Part shown: positions 33,010 to 40,797 of the stretch, piece after piece | Numbering within the stretch: the first letter of the stretch is position 1 | Layout: the number at the start of each line of letters is the position of its first letter | Assembly (NCBI GenBank): GCA_013285685.1 | Contig: JABDHD010000016.1 | Span: forward strand, 1-50,260 | Source of the DNA: Bacteroidota bacterium | Lineage (GTDB): Bacteria > Bacteroidota > Bacteroidia > Sphingobacteriales > Sphingobacteriaceae | Length of the DNA: 50,260 bases | Direction of reading: 5' to 3' | The notes under the pieces: model-generated | What the model was told of the DNA's origin: nothing | Database searches by the model: none | Seen by the model: only the letters and a program-made list of their open reading frames with translations | Program-made: the position numbers and the translations under genes

Positions 33010-33351
33010 ATGATAGCCAGACGCGATGTATACCAGGCCATAGCCGATCCCACCCGGCGCTCGATCATCGGCATGATCGCAGCGCAGCCGCAAAATGTTA
33101 ACGCCATTGCCGAAAACTTCGATGTTACCCGGCAGGCTATTTCGCTGCATTTAAAAGTACTGGCCGACTGCGGCCTGATAGTTGTTAAAAAACAGGGCAG
33201 AGACCATTTTTGCGAGGCCCAGCTCGATAAGCTTAGCGAGGTGTCGGCCTGGGTTGATCAATATCGCCAGCATTGGGAAGCCAAAGTGGACGCATTGGAA
33301 ACTTATTTGGAAAAACTCAAAAAAGAAAAATATGGAAACAAAAAAGACTGA
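33010..33351 (+). CDS. ArsR-family winged-helix repressor (SdpR-like)
   Basis: A 113-residue winged-helix protein. The pattern VYQAIADPTRRSIIGMI, the recognition-helix region FDVTRQAISLHLKVLADCGLI and the wing VVKKQGRDHFCEA are typical of the ArsR branch that lacks metal-binding cysteines and partners with SRPBCC genes. The ATG at 33010 is chosen over a TTG at 33001, which falls inside operator 2. The stop overlaps the next gene by 20 bases. Autorepression through the two palindromes is likely. Confidence 0.9.
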   Translation: MIARRDVYQAIADPTRRSIIGMIAAQPQNVNAIAENFDVTRQAISLHLKVLADCGLIVVKKQGRDHFCEAQLDKLSEVSAWVDQYRQHWEAKVDALETYLEKLKKEKYGNKKD

Positions 33352-33790
33352 TACCAGCGACAGGGAACTGCTTATAACAAGAAAACTGAATGCACCGGTA
33401 GAGCTGGTTTGGGAAGCCTGGACCAACCCCGAACATATTGCTAATTGGTGGGGGCCTAATGGTTTCACCACTACCATCAGCAAAATGGATATGCAGCATG
33501 GCGGCGAGTGGAACCTGGTGATGCACGGCCCGGATGGCACTGATTATGATAATAAAAGCTTATTCAAAGAGATTGTGCCGCTCAAAAAGATCGTTTACGA
33601 ACACGTCACCTATCCATGGATACTGGCTACTATTGAATTTGAAGATCTGGGCGAACAAACGCTGCTGAAGTGGCATATGCTTTTTGAGTCGAAGGAGGTG
33701 TTCCTCGATGTCGTAAAAACCTATAAGGCTGATAAGGGGCTTGAGCAAAACATTGCCAAGCTGGACGTTTATGTAGGCAAATTAAAATGA
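33332..33790 (+). CDS. SRPBCC/AHSA1-domain protein
   Basis: A 152-residue protein of the Aha1/START-like SRPBCC superfamily: ITRKLNAPVELVWEAWTNPEHIANWWGPNGF at the start and FEDLGEQTLLKWHMLF in the middle. These have a hydrophobic ligand cavity; the ligand is unknown. It overlaps arsR by 20 bases and the next hydrolase gene by four, so the three are one operon. The start at 33332 is where homologues begin; an upstream in-frame extension overlaps arsR and is not family-like. Confidence 0.9.
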   Translation: METKKTDTSDRELLITRKLNAPVELVWEAWTNPEHIANWWGPNGFTTTISKMDMQHGGEWNLVMHGPDGTDYDNKSLFKEIVPLKKIVYEHVTYPWILATIEFEDLGEQTLLKWHMLFESKEVFLDVVKTYKADKGLEQNIAKLDVYVGKLK

Positions 33791-34674
33791 GCGGGGCCCG
33801 CACAGCAATCGCCGGTCAGACGCGCCTCTTGCCGGTATTTTTAATGCTCATAACACATTTATCATTAGCAAACGCACAAAAAACAACTCCTATGGAAAAG
33901 CCAACAACATCGGGCCATGCCCCGGTTAACGGCATAAGCATGTATTACGAAATATATGGTAAAGGCGACATGCCGCTGGTGCTTATCCACGGCGGCGGCT
34001 CAACTATACAGTCATCCTTCAGCACACTATTACCCTTGCTGTCCAATGACAATAAGGTCATCGCCCTTGAGTTGCAGGCCCATGGCCGCACCAGTGACCG
34101 TAACGCGCCCGAATCATTTACCCAGGATGCCGATGATGTAGTTGGGCTGCTAAAATATCTTAAAATAGATAAAGCAAACATCCTCGGCTTCAGCAATGGG
34201 GCGAGCACTACGATGCAAATAGCAATACGCCACCCGGAGATGGTTAATAAAATAGTTGTTATCTCCGGCGCCTATCGCAGGGATGGTTTTATACCTGGCT
34301 TTTTCGATGGCTTTCCGCACGCCACCCTGGCTAACATGCCGGCGCCATTGCAAGCCGATTTCCTGGCTGTAACACCCGATAGAAACAAGCTGCAGGTGAT
34401 GTTTGAAAAAGATGTGCAGCGCATGGAAAATTTTAAGGACTGGCCTGATGATGAATTACGTTCCATCAAAGCACCTGCATTATTTATGTCATCCGACAAA
34501 GACGTAGTGGTACCGGCACACACCTTGCAAATGTCAAGGATAGTCCCCGGTGCACAATTAGCAATTATCCCTGGTACCCACGGCTTCCTGATCGGTGAGG
34601 CTGGCAGCGGCGCGAAGGGCAGCATCTTTGCCGTCGCAACTGCAGCGCTGATTGAAGAATTTTTGAGGGAATAG
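33787..34674 (+). CDS. Exported alpha/beta hydrolase of the arsR operon
   Basis: A 295-residue alpha/beta hydrolase. The oxyanion motif is LVLIHGGGS near residue 65, the nucleophile is Ser136 in GFSNGAS, the acid is in SSDKDVVVP and the base is His in PGTHGFL. The N-terminal 30 residues (VFLMLITHLSLANAQ) look like a signal peptide, so the enzyme probably acts in the periplasm or at the surface. The start ATG overlaps the previous stop (ATGA). The substrate is unknown; an unexported form starting at Met36 is an alternative. Confidence 0.85.
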   Translation: MSGARTAIAGQTRLLPVFLMLITHLSLANAQKTTPMEKPTTSGHAPVNGISMYYEIYGKGDMPLVLIHGGGSTIQSSFSTLLPLLSNDNKVIALELQAHGRTSDRNAPESFTQDADDVVGLLKYLKIDKANILGFSNGASTTMQIAIRHPEMVNKIVVISGAYRRDGFIPGFFDGFPHATLANMPAPLQADFLAVTPDRNKLQVMFEKDVQRMENFKDWPDDELRSIKAPALFMSSDKDVVVPAHTLQMSRIVPGAQLAIIPGTHGFLIGEAGSGAKGSIFAVATAALIEEFLRE

Positions 34675-34698
34675 AAAATCAGAAAACGCGGCCAAATG

Positions 34699-35172
34699 AT
34701 GTTCATCCCTTGAACAGAAATGAACATTTTTTGCCCTTATAAATTTTTTTTCGATCTCGTTTGCCCCCATTTCGTAACCGTTTTGAAGGCGTTTGAGGGT
34801 GTTTCGTAAGCATTTGAAATGGTTTAAAAGGGTACCCGCCCGTAGGGGCGACCCTTGTGGTCGCCCTGAATGTACCCAATACAAAGAATGTCCAAAATAA
34901 TATTTAATGATTAACGACAATGGCGTCTGTTGCGGACGGGGTGGTTCATGGAAAAACCAGGGCATCCACGAGGGGCGCCCGTACGGGCAGGAAATCCAGA
35001 CACAACAGTGTTCATTTTGGTGTTCATCCCGGGCTCACCGATGAACGGTCATTTGTAAAAAAGTGCTTTTTTTGCGTGTTTGCAAAAACTTAATATCCTT
35101 ATTGTCAATGCAATAAAGCGTTCACAAATGTTCATAGTGTTCATTTTCGACACGCGTGAACACGTGAACATC
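34699..35172. repeat. Intergenic region dense in GTTCA/TGAAC words and hairpins
   Basis: The 562-base gap 34675-35236 carries no supportable gene. It contains about a dozen GTTCA or TGAAC words, several arranged as inverted pairs: TGTTCA with TGAACA near 34700-34716 and GTGTTCA with TGAACAC at 35137-35163. Between them lie a GC-rich nested hairpin, GGGTAC...GGGCGACC-CTTGT-GGTCGCCC...GTACCC (34830-34877), and a GCCCGTACGGGC palindrome (34977-34988). These look like accumulated palindromic repeats, or a multi-site binding region. Confidence 0.6.
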
Positions 35173-35236
35173 CGCTTTTTAAACCGCCGGCCACGAAAAA
35201 CCGCCCCTCAAATTTTAAAAGCGATTTTTCCGGTGA

Positions 35237-36403
35237 TCAGCTCTGTTTTTCCGGGATTTTAAAGCCAAGGTAAGTTCCTGCGGTTATGCCCTGCATGGTT
35301 AGCAATGTTGGCGAGAAATCGGGCATCGTTAAATTGGCCCAAACCGAGTATATAAAAACAAGCCCCAGCACCAGCGTAAAGGCCACCATCTGCAACCGGT
35401 GGAAGCTGACGCCATTCTCGTCGGTCAGGATGTCATTAATAAAACTGTCTTTTCCTAACCTCAGACCATCGATCAGTTTGGCAATTTTACCCGTTAGCTG
35501 CTCATATAAAAATTTATTATAAGCGATCTTTCCGGGCACTTCCGGTCCAGCTGTGGCGGCGAGCAAAGCGTTTGCCGTATTAAGTTCTGATTGCTGCGCC
35601 TGCAAATCCTGTATTTGTTTTACAGTCCCGGTCGACTTACTATTATTTATGCTGACGGCGCCCAGCGCTGTGCCCGCGCCAATACCAATCAGCACAAGCG
35701 TCCCCGAAGTGATGAGCTCATAATTATCGGTTATCAGCCATATAAACAGGAAGGACGACAGCACCACAGAAAACCAAAAGGCCATTTGCACTTTGCCGAG
35801 ACTATAGGGGGCATTGCCTGCATCCAAGCCGGGGATATTGAGCGGCGTAAGGTCGGCAGGCGCGTCGCGAAGCATGGGCGTTGTGATGGCATAGTAAAAA
35901 AACACCCCGAAATAGATCGCCAATATGACCAGGCAGAACCAAAACCAGCTACGGTATATCCGCTTAAATTCAAAAGCATTGACTTTAGTGGGCAAGCCGC
36001 TTTGCCCATGCTGACCTACACTCACGGCTACCGGCAGATCAAAAAATTGACCGCCAAACAATGGGTAGCCAAGGATGGCATTCCACGCTGAGTCGTTGGC
36101 GGCGGTTCGCTCCAGCAAAAATTTAAACTCAGCGTCATCGCCCATTTGGCACCAGGCCATCGGCCCGGGTCCTCCTATCTCCATGCAATTAACATAAAGC
36201 CTCAGCTGTTTAACGTTTTGCTGCGCCGCCGGCTCACTTTTCCAGTTTTTTACATGGATGACAATAATATCACCGATGCCGGCAGAGCTGTCTCCCGGGC
36301 TGCCGTCAATATAGGCCTTGGTAATAATAGCCGTTTGGGTTGATTGCGCAAGCAGGTTTAAACTACAGAGCGCCAGGATAGCGATAAGGGCAATTTTTTT
36401 CAT
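35237..36403 (-). CDS. Uncharacterised membrane protein with signal peptide
   Basis: A 388-residue protein with a signal peptide (MKKIALIAILALCSLNLLAQ), an extracytoplasmic domain of about 150 residues and four hydrophobic segments (SWFWFCLVILAIYFGVFFYY, AFWFSVVLSSFLFIWLI, GTLVLIGIGAGTALGAVSI and VAFTLVLGLVFIYSVWANL). Between the third and fourth lies a helical, probably coiled region (VKQIQDLQAQQSELNTANALL). I do not recognise a named family. It is divergent from the large VIT protein with 131 bases between them. A promoter precedes it. Confidence 0.8.
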   Translation of the reverse strand: MKKIALIAILALCSLNLLAQSTQTAIITKAYIDGSPGDSSAGIGDIIVIHVKNWKSEPAAQQNVKQLRLYVNCMEIGGPGPMAWCQMGDDAEFKFLLERTAANDSAWNAILGYPLFGGQFFDLPVAVSVGQHGQSGLPTKVNAFEFKRIYRSWFWFCLVILAIYFGVFFYYAITTPMLRDAPADLTPLNIPGLDAGNAPYSLGKVQMAFWFSVVLSSFLFIWLITDNYELITSGTLVLIGIGAGTALGAVSINNSKSTGTVKQIQDLQAQQSELNTANALLAATAGPEVPGKIAYNKFLYEQLTGKIAKLIDGLRLGKDSFINDILTDENGVSFHRLQMVAFTLVLGLVFIYSVWANLTMPDFSPTLLTMQGITAGTYLGFKIPEKQS

Positions 36404-36421
36404 GACGAAGGTTATTTGAAA

Positions 36422-36452
36422 TAAATGTAGATAAATAATCGTAAAAACCAAA
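36422..36452 (-). promoter_or_regulatory. Promoter of the 388-residue membrane protein gene
   Basis: On the minus strand TTTG (36449-36452), a 19-base spacer and TACATTTA (36422-36429) match the Bacteroidota promoter with one mismatch in the last -7 base. The start ATG (36403) is 18 bases further on. This also argues against the open extension to 36451. Confidence 0.55.
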
Positions 36453-36534
36453 CATTTAACGGCTGTGCCAATTTTTTTCCGGATCAGTTATGGAATGATG
36501 CCGTCCCTTGCATCTATAGGGAAACTAAGCAGCC

Positions 36535-39500
36535 ATGAAACGATCGAACCACCTCACATTAGCGGCAATAATATTGCTTATCCTGCAAATATCATTTGCC
36601 GGCGCCCAGGCCCCGCAGCTTACCGTAGACGGTAAAAGCAATAACGGTGTAAGCCTGCAGCAATTAAAAATTGATGTTGCCATTTACGGCAATATCAGCC
36701 GCACTACCTGGGAAATGACTTTCTATAATTCCACTTCGCGGATTTTGGAAGGCACCCTGGTTTTCCCCCTCAAGGACGGCGTAAGCATAAGCCGTTATGC
36801 GCTTGATATCAATGGCCATATGCGCGAAGCCGTCCCCGTGGACCGCGGTAAAGGAACCGTGGTATTTGAAGCAGTGGAACGCCGGCGAATCGACCCGGGC
36901 TTATTGGAAAAGGTAGAGGGAAATGCATTTCGCACGCGTATCTATCCAATCAACCCGCATGGTACGCGCACCGTCATCATTGGCTATGAAGAGGAGATAC
37001 CGCTTGCCGATAACGGCGATCTTAAGTTTAACCTGCCCCTCAACTTAAAGGACACGGTACAAAAATTTTCACTCACGGCATCGGTTATCCAAAGCGAAGC
37101 GGCCCCGGTTTCCGATGGGTCAAACCCCGATAACCTGCGGTTCGACCATCGTCAAAATACGTATTCGGCCGTCATTAGCAGGGATAACTATGTACCGGGG
37201 CATTCCCTTTCGTTCAGCATCCCCAAACCCAATGATGCCAGCGAAGTGATGCTGCAGGAACAAGGCAACAAGTATTATTATTTTGTTAATACTATTTTGC
37301 ATCCGCAGGTAAAGGATAAGCTTTTGCCGCATTCGATCAGTTTATTATGGGACGCCTCGTTAAGCGGCGCGGCGCGTGATACGGCCAAAGAGTATGCATT
37401 GCTTAATGCCTATTTTAAAAAGGTAAACAATGCGGAGATAACCCTGGTGCTTTTCAGCAATGCAGTCATCAGCACCAAAAAATACACACTAACCGGGGGC
37501 GACTGGCAGCAGCTTAAACACGACCTGGCCGCGGTTACCTATGATGGCGCAACCAATTTCGGATGCCTTAACCTTTCAAATTATCCGGCGGATGAATTTT
37601 TGCTGATGAGCGACGGTCATCAAACTTTTGGCGATAAACAGCTCAGGTTTAACGGCCGGCAAGTTTATTGCATCAATTCATCATCCCTGGCTGATTACAG
37701 CAACCTGAAATTTATCGCGCTGAAAACCGGAGGCGAACTGATTGACCTGGCTACAGATAATAACGACAAAGCGCTGGCCAACCTTACCAGCCAGCCGCTG
37801 CGTTTTTTGGGAATAAAAGGCGATGCCATGGACGAAAACTATCCTTCGCTGCCGGTGACTGTTGGACGCACCTTTTCAGTAGCGGGCATTACACGCAATC
37901 CCAATCAAACTATAACGCTGCAGTTTGGCTATGGCAACAAGGTGAGTTTGGAGAAAACTATAACGCTTAATCTCGGCCAGAATTCGGTTGAAAATGTAAA
38001 TGTGGCCAAACTTTGGGCGCAGAAAAAGATCAGCGAGCTGGACATTGATTATGACGCCAACCGGCAGGATATCGAGTCGCTGGGCAAAAGGTTCAGCATT
38101 ATCACCCGGAATACTTCGCTCATCGTACTGGAAAGTGTGAACGACTACATTACCTACGGAATTGAACCGCCCGATGAGCTTCGTGACCAATATAATGCGA
38201 TCATGAAGCAGCGTGAGACGGATAATCCGCCGGCGAAACGGGAAAATTTGACCAAATCGGAAGAGATGATGAATACTTTGAGTCAATGGTTGCATAATGA
38301 TCGCAAAGCCATCGCTGACCCTGCCAAAACTACCGCTGCAATTCCGCCAGCACAAACCGGGAATACCGTTGTTCCGGTAACGGGTCAAACCATGATCAGG
38401 GGAACCGTGACCGCCAGTGATGACGGCCTGCCGATTGTAGGCGCATCTGTAAGGCTAAAGGGAACTGGTAATGGCGCAATTACCAACTCCGCAGGAAACT
38501 TTGAGCTTAGCGGTGGCCGGGGTAATATTTTCATCATATCCTACATTGGGTTTACCACACAGCAGGTCACTATCGGGCGGCACGCTGTTATCAGGGTGTC
38601 CCTTCAGCCTTCGGGCACCACGTTAAATGAAGTAGTGGTAACCGGTTATCAAACGCAAAGGAAAAAGGATATTACTGCAGACGTCGCAACCGTAGAGGCG
38701 GATGAACTCAAAAAATTGCCCGCAGCTTCAACCGACCAATTACTGCAGGGGCAAGAGGCCGGCGTTACAGTTGTGACCGGAAATGCGGCCGGAGTAACAA
38801 CCAACAAATCGCTAAACGAAACCCAGCAATTGGGCGAAGTGGTAGTTACCGGCGCTTTGGGTATAAAAACACAAGCCAGGCAGCTTGGTTATGCAACTGC
38901 CGTAGTGGAAAACAAGTCGCTCACCCAGGCGGGATCAACCAATGCCGCCACTGCATTAGCGGGTAAAGTTTCGGGCCTGCAGGTAAATACGACAAATAAC
39001 GGCGTTAATCCTTCAACACGTATTGTACTTCGTGGCAACCGGTCAATTACGGGCAACAACCAGGCCCTTTTGGTGGTGGATGGCGTGCCCATCGAGGACA
39101 ATTCCTATCTCAATAGCATTAACCCCAACGATATCCAGGATGTTACAGTCCTTAAGGGCGGAGTTGCCGCCGCCATTTACGGCTCCAAGGCATCAAATGG
39201 CGTTATGGTAATCACTACAAAAAAAGGCTACGTGACCGGCTCTCATACCACAGAAGCCACAAACGATGCTGACAGCACCGCTGATGACAGCGATCATCCA
39301 AATACCAACCGCCCGGCACAAAATGGCGCTATCGATATTGCTTATACCGAAGCGGAGACCGAATATTTAAAAACAATAGGCAAGGCAGAAAAGGCGCTGC
39401 GGTACCAGGTGTACCTCGGTTTGCGGCCCCAATACACCGGCAACCCGGTTTATTACTATACTGTTGCCGGCTACTTTATCAAAATGGGCGACAAGGAACT

Positions 39501-40245
39501 GGGCCTGCGCATCCTGAGCAACCTGGCCGAGCTTGACCTGGGCAGCTACGAGTTGTACAAAATGATGGGCTACAAGCTAAAACAACTGGGCGACTATGAA
39601 GACGAAGTTTATGCCTTTAAAAAAGTTACCGAACTGCGCCCGCTCGACCCGCAAAGCTTCCGGGATTATGGCCTGGCGCTTGAGGACGCCGGCGAACACC
39701 AAAAAGCCCTGGATGTGCTGTACGAGGCCATGACCCGGAGCTACTCGCCGGATGCCGATGGTTTGTACAATGGCATACAGGAAGTTTTTCTGCCGGAGAT
39801 CAACCGCATCATTGCGATGAATAAAGGCAAGCTCGATCTTTCCAAAATTTCAAAAACGATTATTGAGCCGATGCCGGTAGATATACGCATTGTGATGAAC
39901 TGGAACATGAACAATACCGATATCGATCTGTGGGTAACCGATCCCAACGGCGAAAAATGCTACTACTCGCACAACCGCACCGAAATTGGCGGCCGCATCT
40001 CGCACGATATGACCCAGGGCTTCGGGCCGGAGCAGTTCCTGCTAAAAAACGCCATCAAAGGTACCTACAAAGTCGAGATCGATTACTTTGGCGACAGGCA
40101 GGCCACCATTGCAGGTCCAACCACCATCATGGCCGAATTGTATACCCATTACGGCACCCCGCAGGAAAAGAAAGAACTGATTGTGCTGCAGATGAAAAAG
40201 GATTCCCAGCGTACCGTATATGTAGGCGACCTGGATTTTAACTAA
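36535..40245 (+). CDS. Secreted VIT/vWA protein fused to carboxypeptidase-regulatory, SusC-type plug, TPR and DUF2135 domains
   Basis: A 1236-residue mosaic. In order: signal peptide (residues 1-24); VIT domain (about 26-150, [20 protein letters not shown]); a vWA domain with an apparently complete MIDAS (DASLS near 272, a Thr in TYDGATNF, Asp in MSDGHQ); a linker; a carboxypeptidase-like regulatory domain (about 620-690, [21 protein letters not shown]); a short first plug start with EVVVTG near 700; a complete SusC-type plug with a second EVVVTG near 768, ending at VMVITTKKG near 897; a TPR-like region (about 936-1110); and a DUF2135/YfaP-like C-terminal domain ([22 protein letters not shown]). 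No beta barrel follows the plugs, which is unusual. VIT-vWA proteins are surface or periplasmic adhesin-like proteins; the plug may mediate protein contacts. A strong terminator follows. Confidence 0.88.
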   Translation: MKRSNHLTLAAIILLILQISFAGAQAPQLTVDGKSNNGVSLQQLKIDVAIYGNISRTTWEMTFYNSTSRILEGTLVFPLKDGVSISRYALDINGHMREAVPVDRGKGTVVFEAVERRRIDPGLLEKVEGNAFRTRIYPINPHGTRTVIIGYEEEIPLADNGDLKFNLPLNLKDTVQKFSLTASVIQSEAAPVSDGSNPDNLRFDHRQNTYSAVISRDNYVPGHSLSFSIPKPNDASEVMLQEQGNKYYYFVNTILHPQVKDKLLPHSISLLWDASLSGAARDTAKEYALLNAYFKKVNNAEITLVLFSNAVISTKKYTLTGGDWQQLKHDLAAVTYDGATNFGCLNLSNYPADEFLLMSDGHQTFGDKQLRFNGRQVYCINSSSLADYSNLKFIALKTGGELIDLATDNNDKALANLTSQPLRFLGIKGDAMDENYPSLPVTVGRTFSVAGITRNPNQTITLQFGYGNKVSLEKTITLNLGQNSVENVNVAKLWAQKKISELDIDYDANRQDIESLGKRFSIITRNTSLIVLESVNDYITYGIEPPDELRDQYNAIMKQRETDNPPAKRENLTKSEEMMNTLSQWLHNDRKAIADPAKTTAAIPPAQTGNTVVPVTGQTMIRGTVTASDDGLPIVGASVRLKGTGNGAITNSAGNFELSGGRGNIFIISYIGFTTQQVTIGRHAVIRVSLQPSGTTLNEVVVTGYQTQRKKDITADVATVEADELKKLPAASTDQLLQGQEAGVTVVTGNAAGVTTNKSLNETQQLGEVVVTGALGIKTQARQLGYATAVVENKSLTQAGSTNAATALAGKVSGLQVNTTNNGVNPSTRIVLRGNRSITGNNQALLVVDGVPIEDNSYLNSINPNDIQDVTVLKGGVAAAIYGSKASNGVMVITTKKGYVTGSHTTEATNDADSTADDSDHPNTNRPAQNGAIDIAYTEAETEYLKTIGKAEKALRYQVYLGLRPQYTGNPVYYYTVAGYFIKMGDKELGLRILSNLAELDLGSYELYKMMGYKLKQLGDYEDEVYAFKKVTELRPLDPQSFRDYGLALEDAGEHQKALDVLYEAMTRSYSPDADGLYNGIQEVFLPEINRIIAMNKGKLDLSKISKTIIEPMPVDIRIVMNWNMNNTDIDLWVTDPNGEKCYYSHNRTEIGGRISHDMTQGFGPEQFLLKNAIKGTYKVEIDYFGDRQATIAGPTTIMAELYTHYGTPQEKKELIVLQMKKDSQRTVYVGDLDFN

Positions 40246-40274
40246 ACAAAACTATTACCTGGACCACTTCTGTT

Positions 40275-40303
40275 GCCCCGGGGCGAAGCTTCGGGGCTTT
40301 TTT
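40275..40303 (+). terminator. Rho-independent terminator after the VIT gene
   Basis: GCCCCG (40275-40280) and CGGGGC (40292-40297) form the stem, with the palindrome CGAAGCTTCG inside, followed by six T (40298-40303). It lies 30 bases after the stop codon. Confidence 0.85.
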
Positions 40304-40574
40304 CAAAACTTTTGGGCCCTGAAAAGTGTCCGGGCAGACTCGCAGTGCACCTGAGAAAGTTTATAAAATGTTGCATAATTAGCATTTTCAATTTATTGAT
40401 ATAGATTTGATAATCAAATAATTAAAACTTAATGTGGTTGCTTATGGTTTAAACTACTGGCAATATTGTGTCACTATCCACATCCCCCAATTCAAATTGT
40501 CGCGGTTCATCTGTTCGCTTAGCTTACGCATCCTGCGGAATTTGGCCAATGCGTTGCTTTGATATTTTTTTTAT

Positions 40575-40672
40575 CCGTCGGTTAAAACCGACGGCAATGA
40601 AAGTAAAAAGGCCTATTCATTGCCGTCCCTTTTAAGGGACGGGCTCTAAGCACAGCGCTAAAGGGCTTTAGC
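40575..40672. repeat. Chain of four overlapping hairpins
   Basis: Hairpin A pairs CCGTCGGTT with AACCGACGG (40575-40594). Hairpin B pairs GACGGCAATGAA with TTCATTGCCGTC (40590-40627). Hairpin C pairs CCGTCCCTT with AAGGGACGG (40623-40642). Hairpin D pairs GCTAAAG with CTTTAGC (40657-40672). All are perfect. A and B share bases, as do B and C, so the folds compete. The chain lies in the 552-base gap 40246-40797, which otherwise holds the terminator and AT-rich sequence without a gene I can support. Confidence 0.85.
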
Positions 40673-40797
40673 CCCAATTAGCGGCAATTTGAATTACAAC
40701 TTATAAATACTTTAAATACAAAAAATTAACATTAACTTGCATTGATAAACCAATTATCCGGCTCAGGTAAGATTTATAAACCGTTATTCAATAACAA

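Noticed and set aside
34272..34965. Overlapping minus-strand frames opposite the exported hydrolase and into the gap after it
   Set aside because: They have low-complexity, Ser/Pro-rich or unlikely compositions and lie opposite or across repeat-rich DNA.
35155..35172. Possible parS-like site with central CACGTG near GTGAACACGTGAACAT
   Set aside because: Only about half of the 16 consensus positions match when the CACGTG centre is aligned, and the region is full of similar GTTCA words.
37876..38388. 170-codon frame antisense to the VIT protein gene
   Set aside because: No motif is seen and the sense strand is clearly coding; it is a shadow frame.
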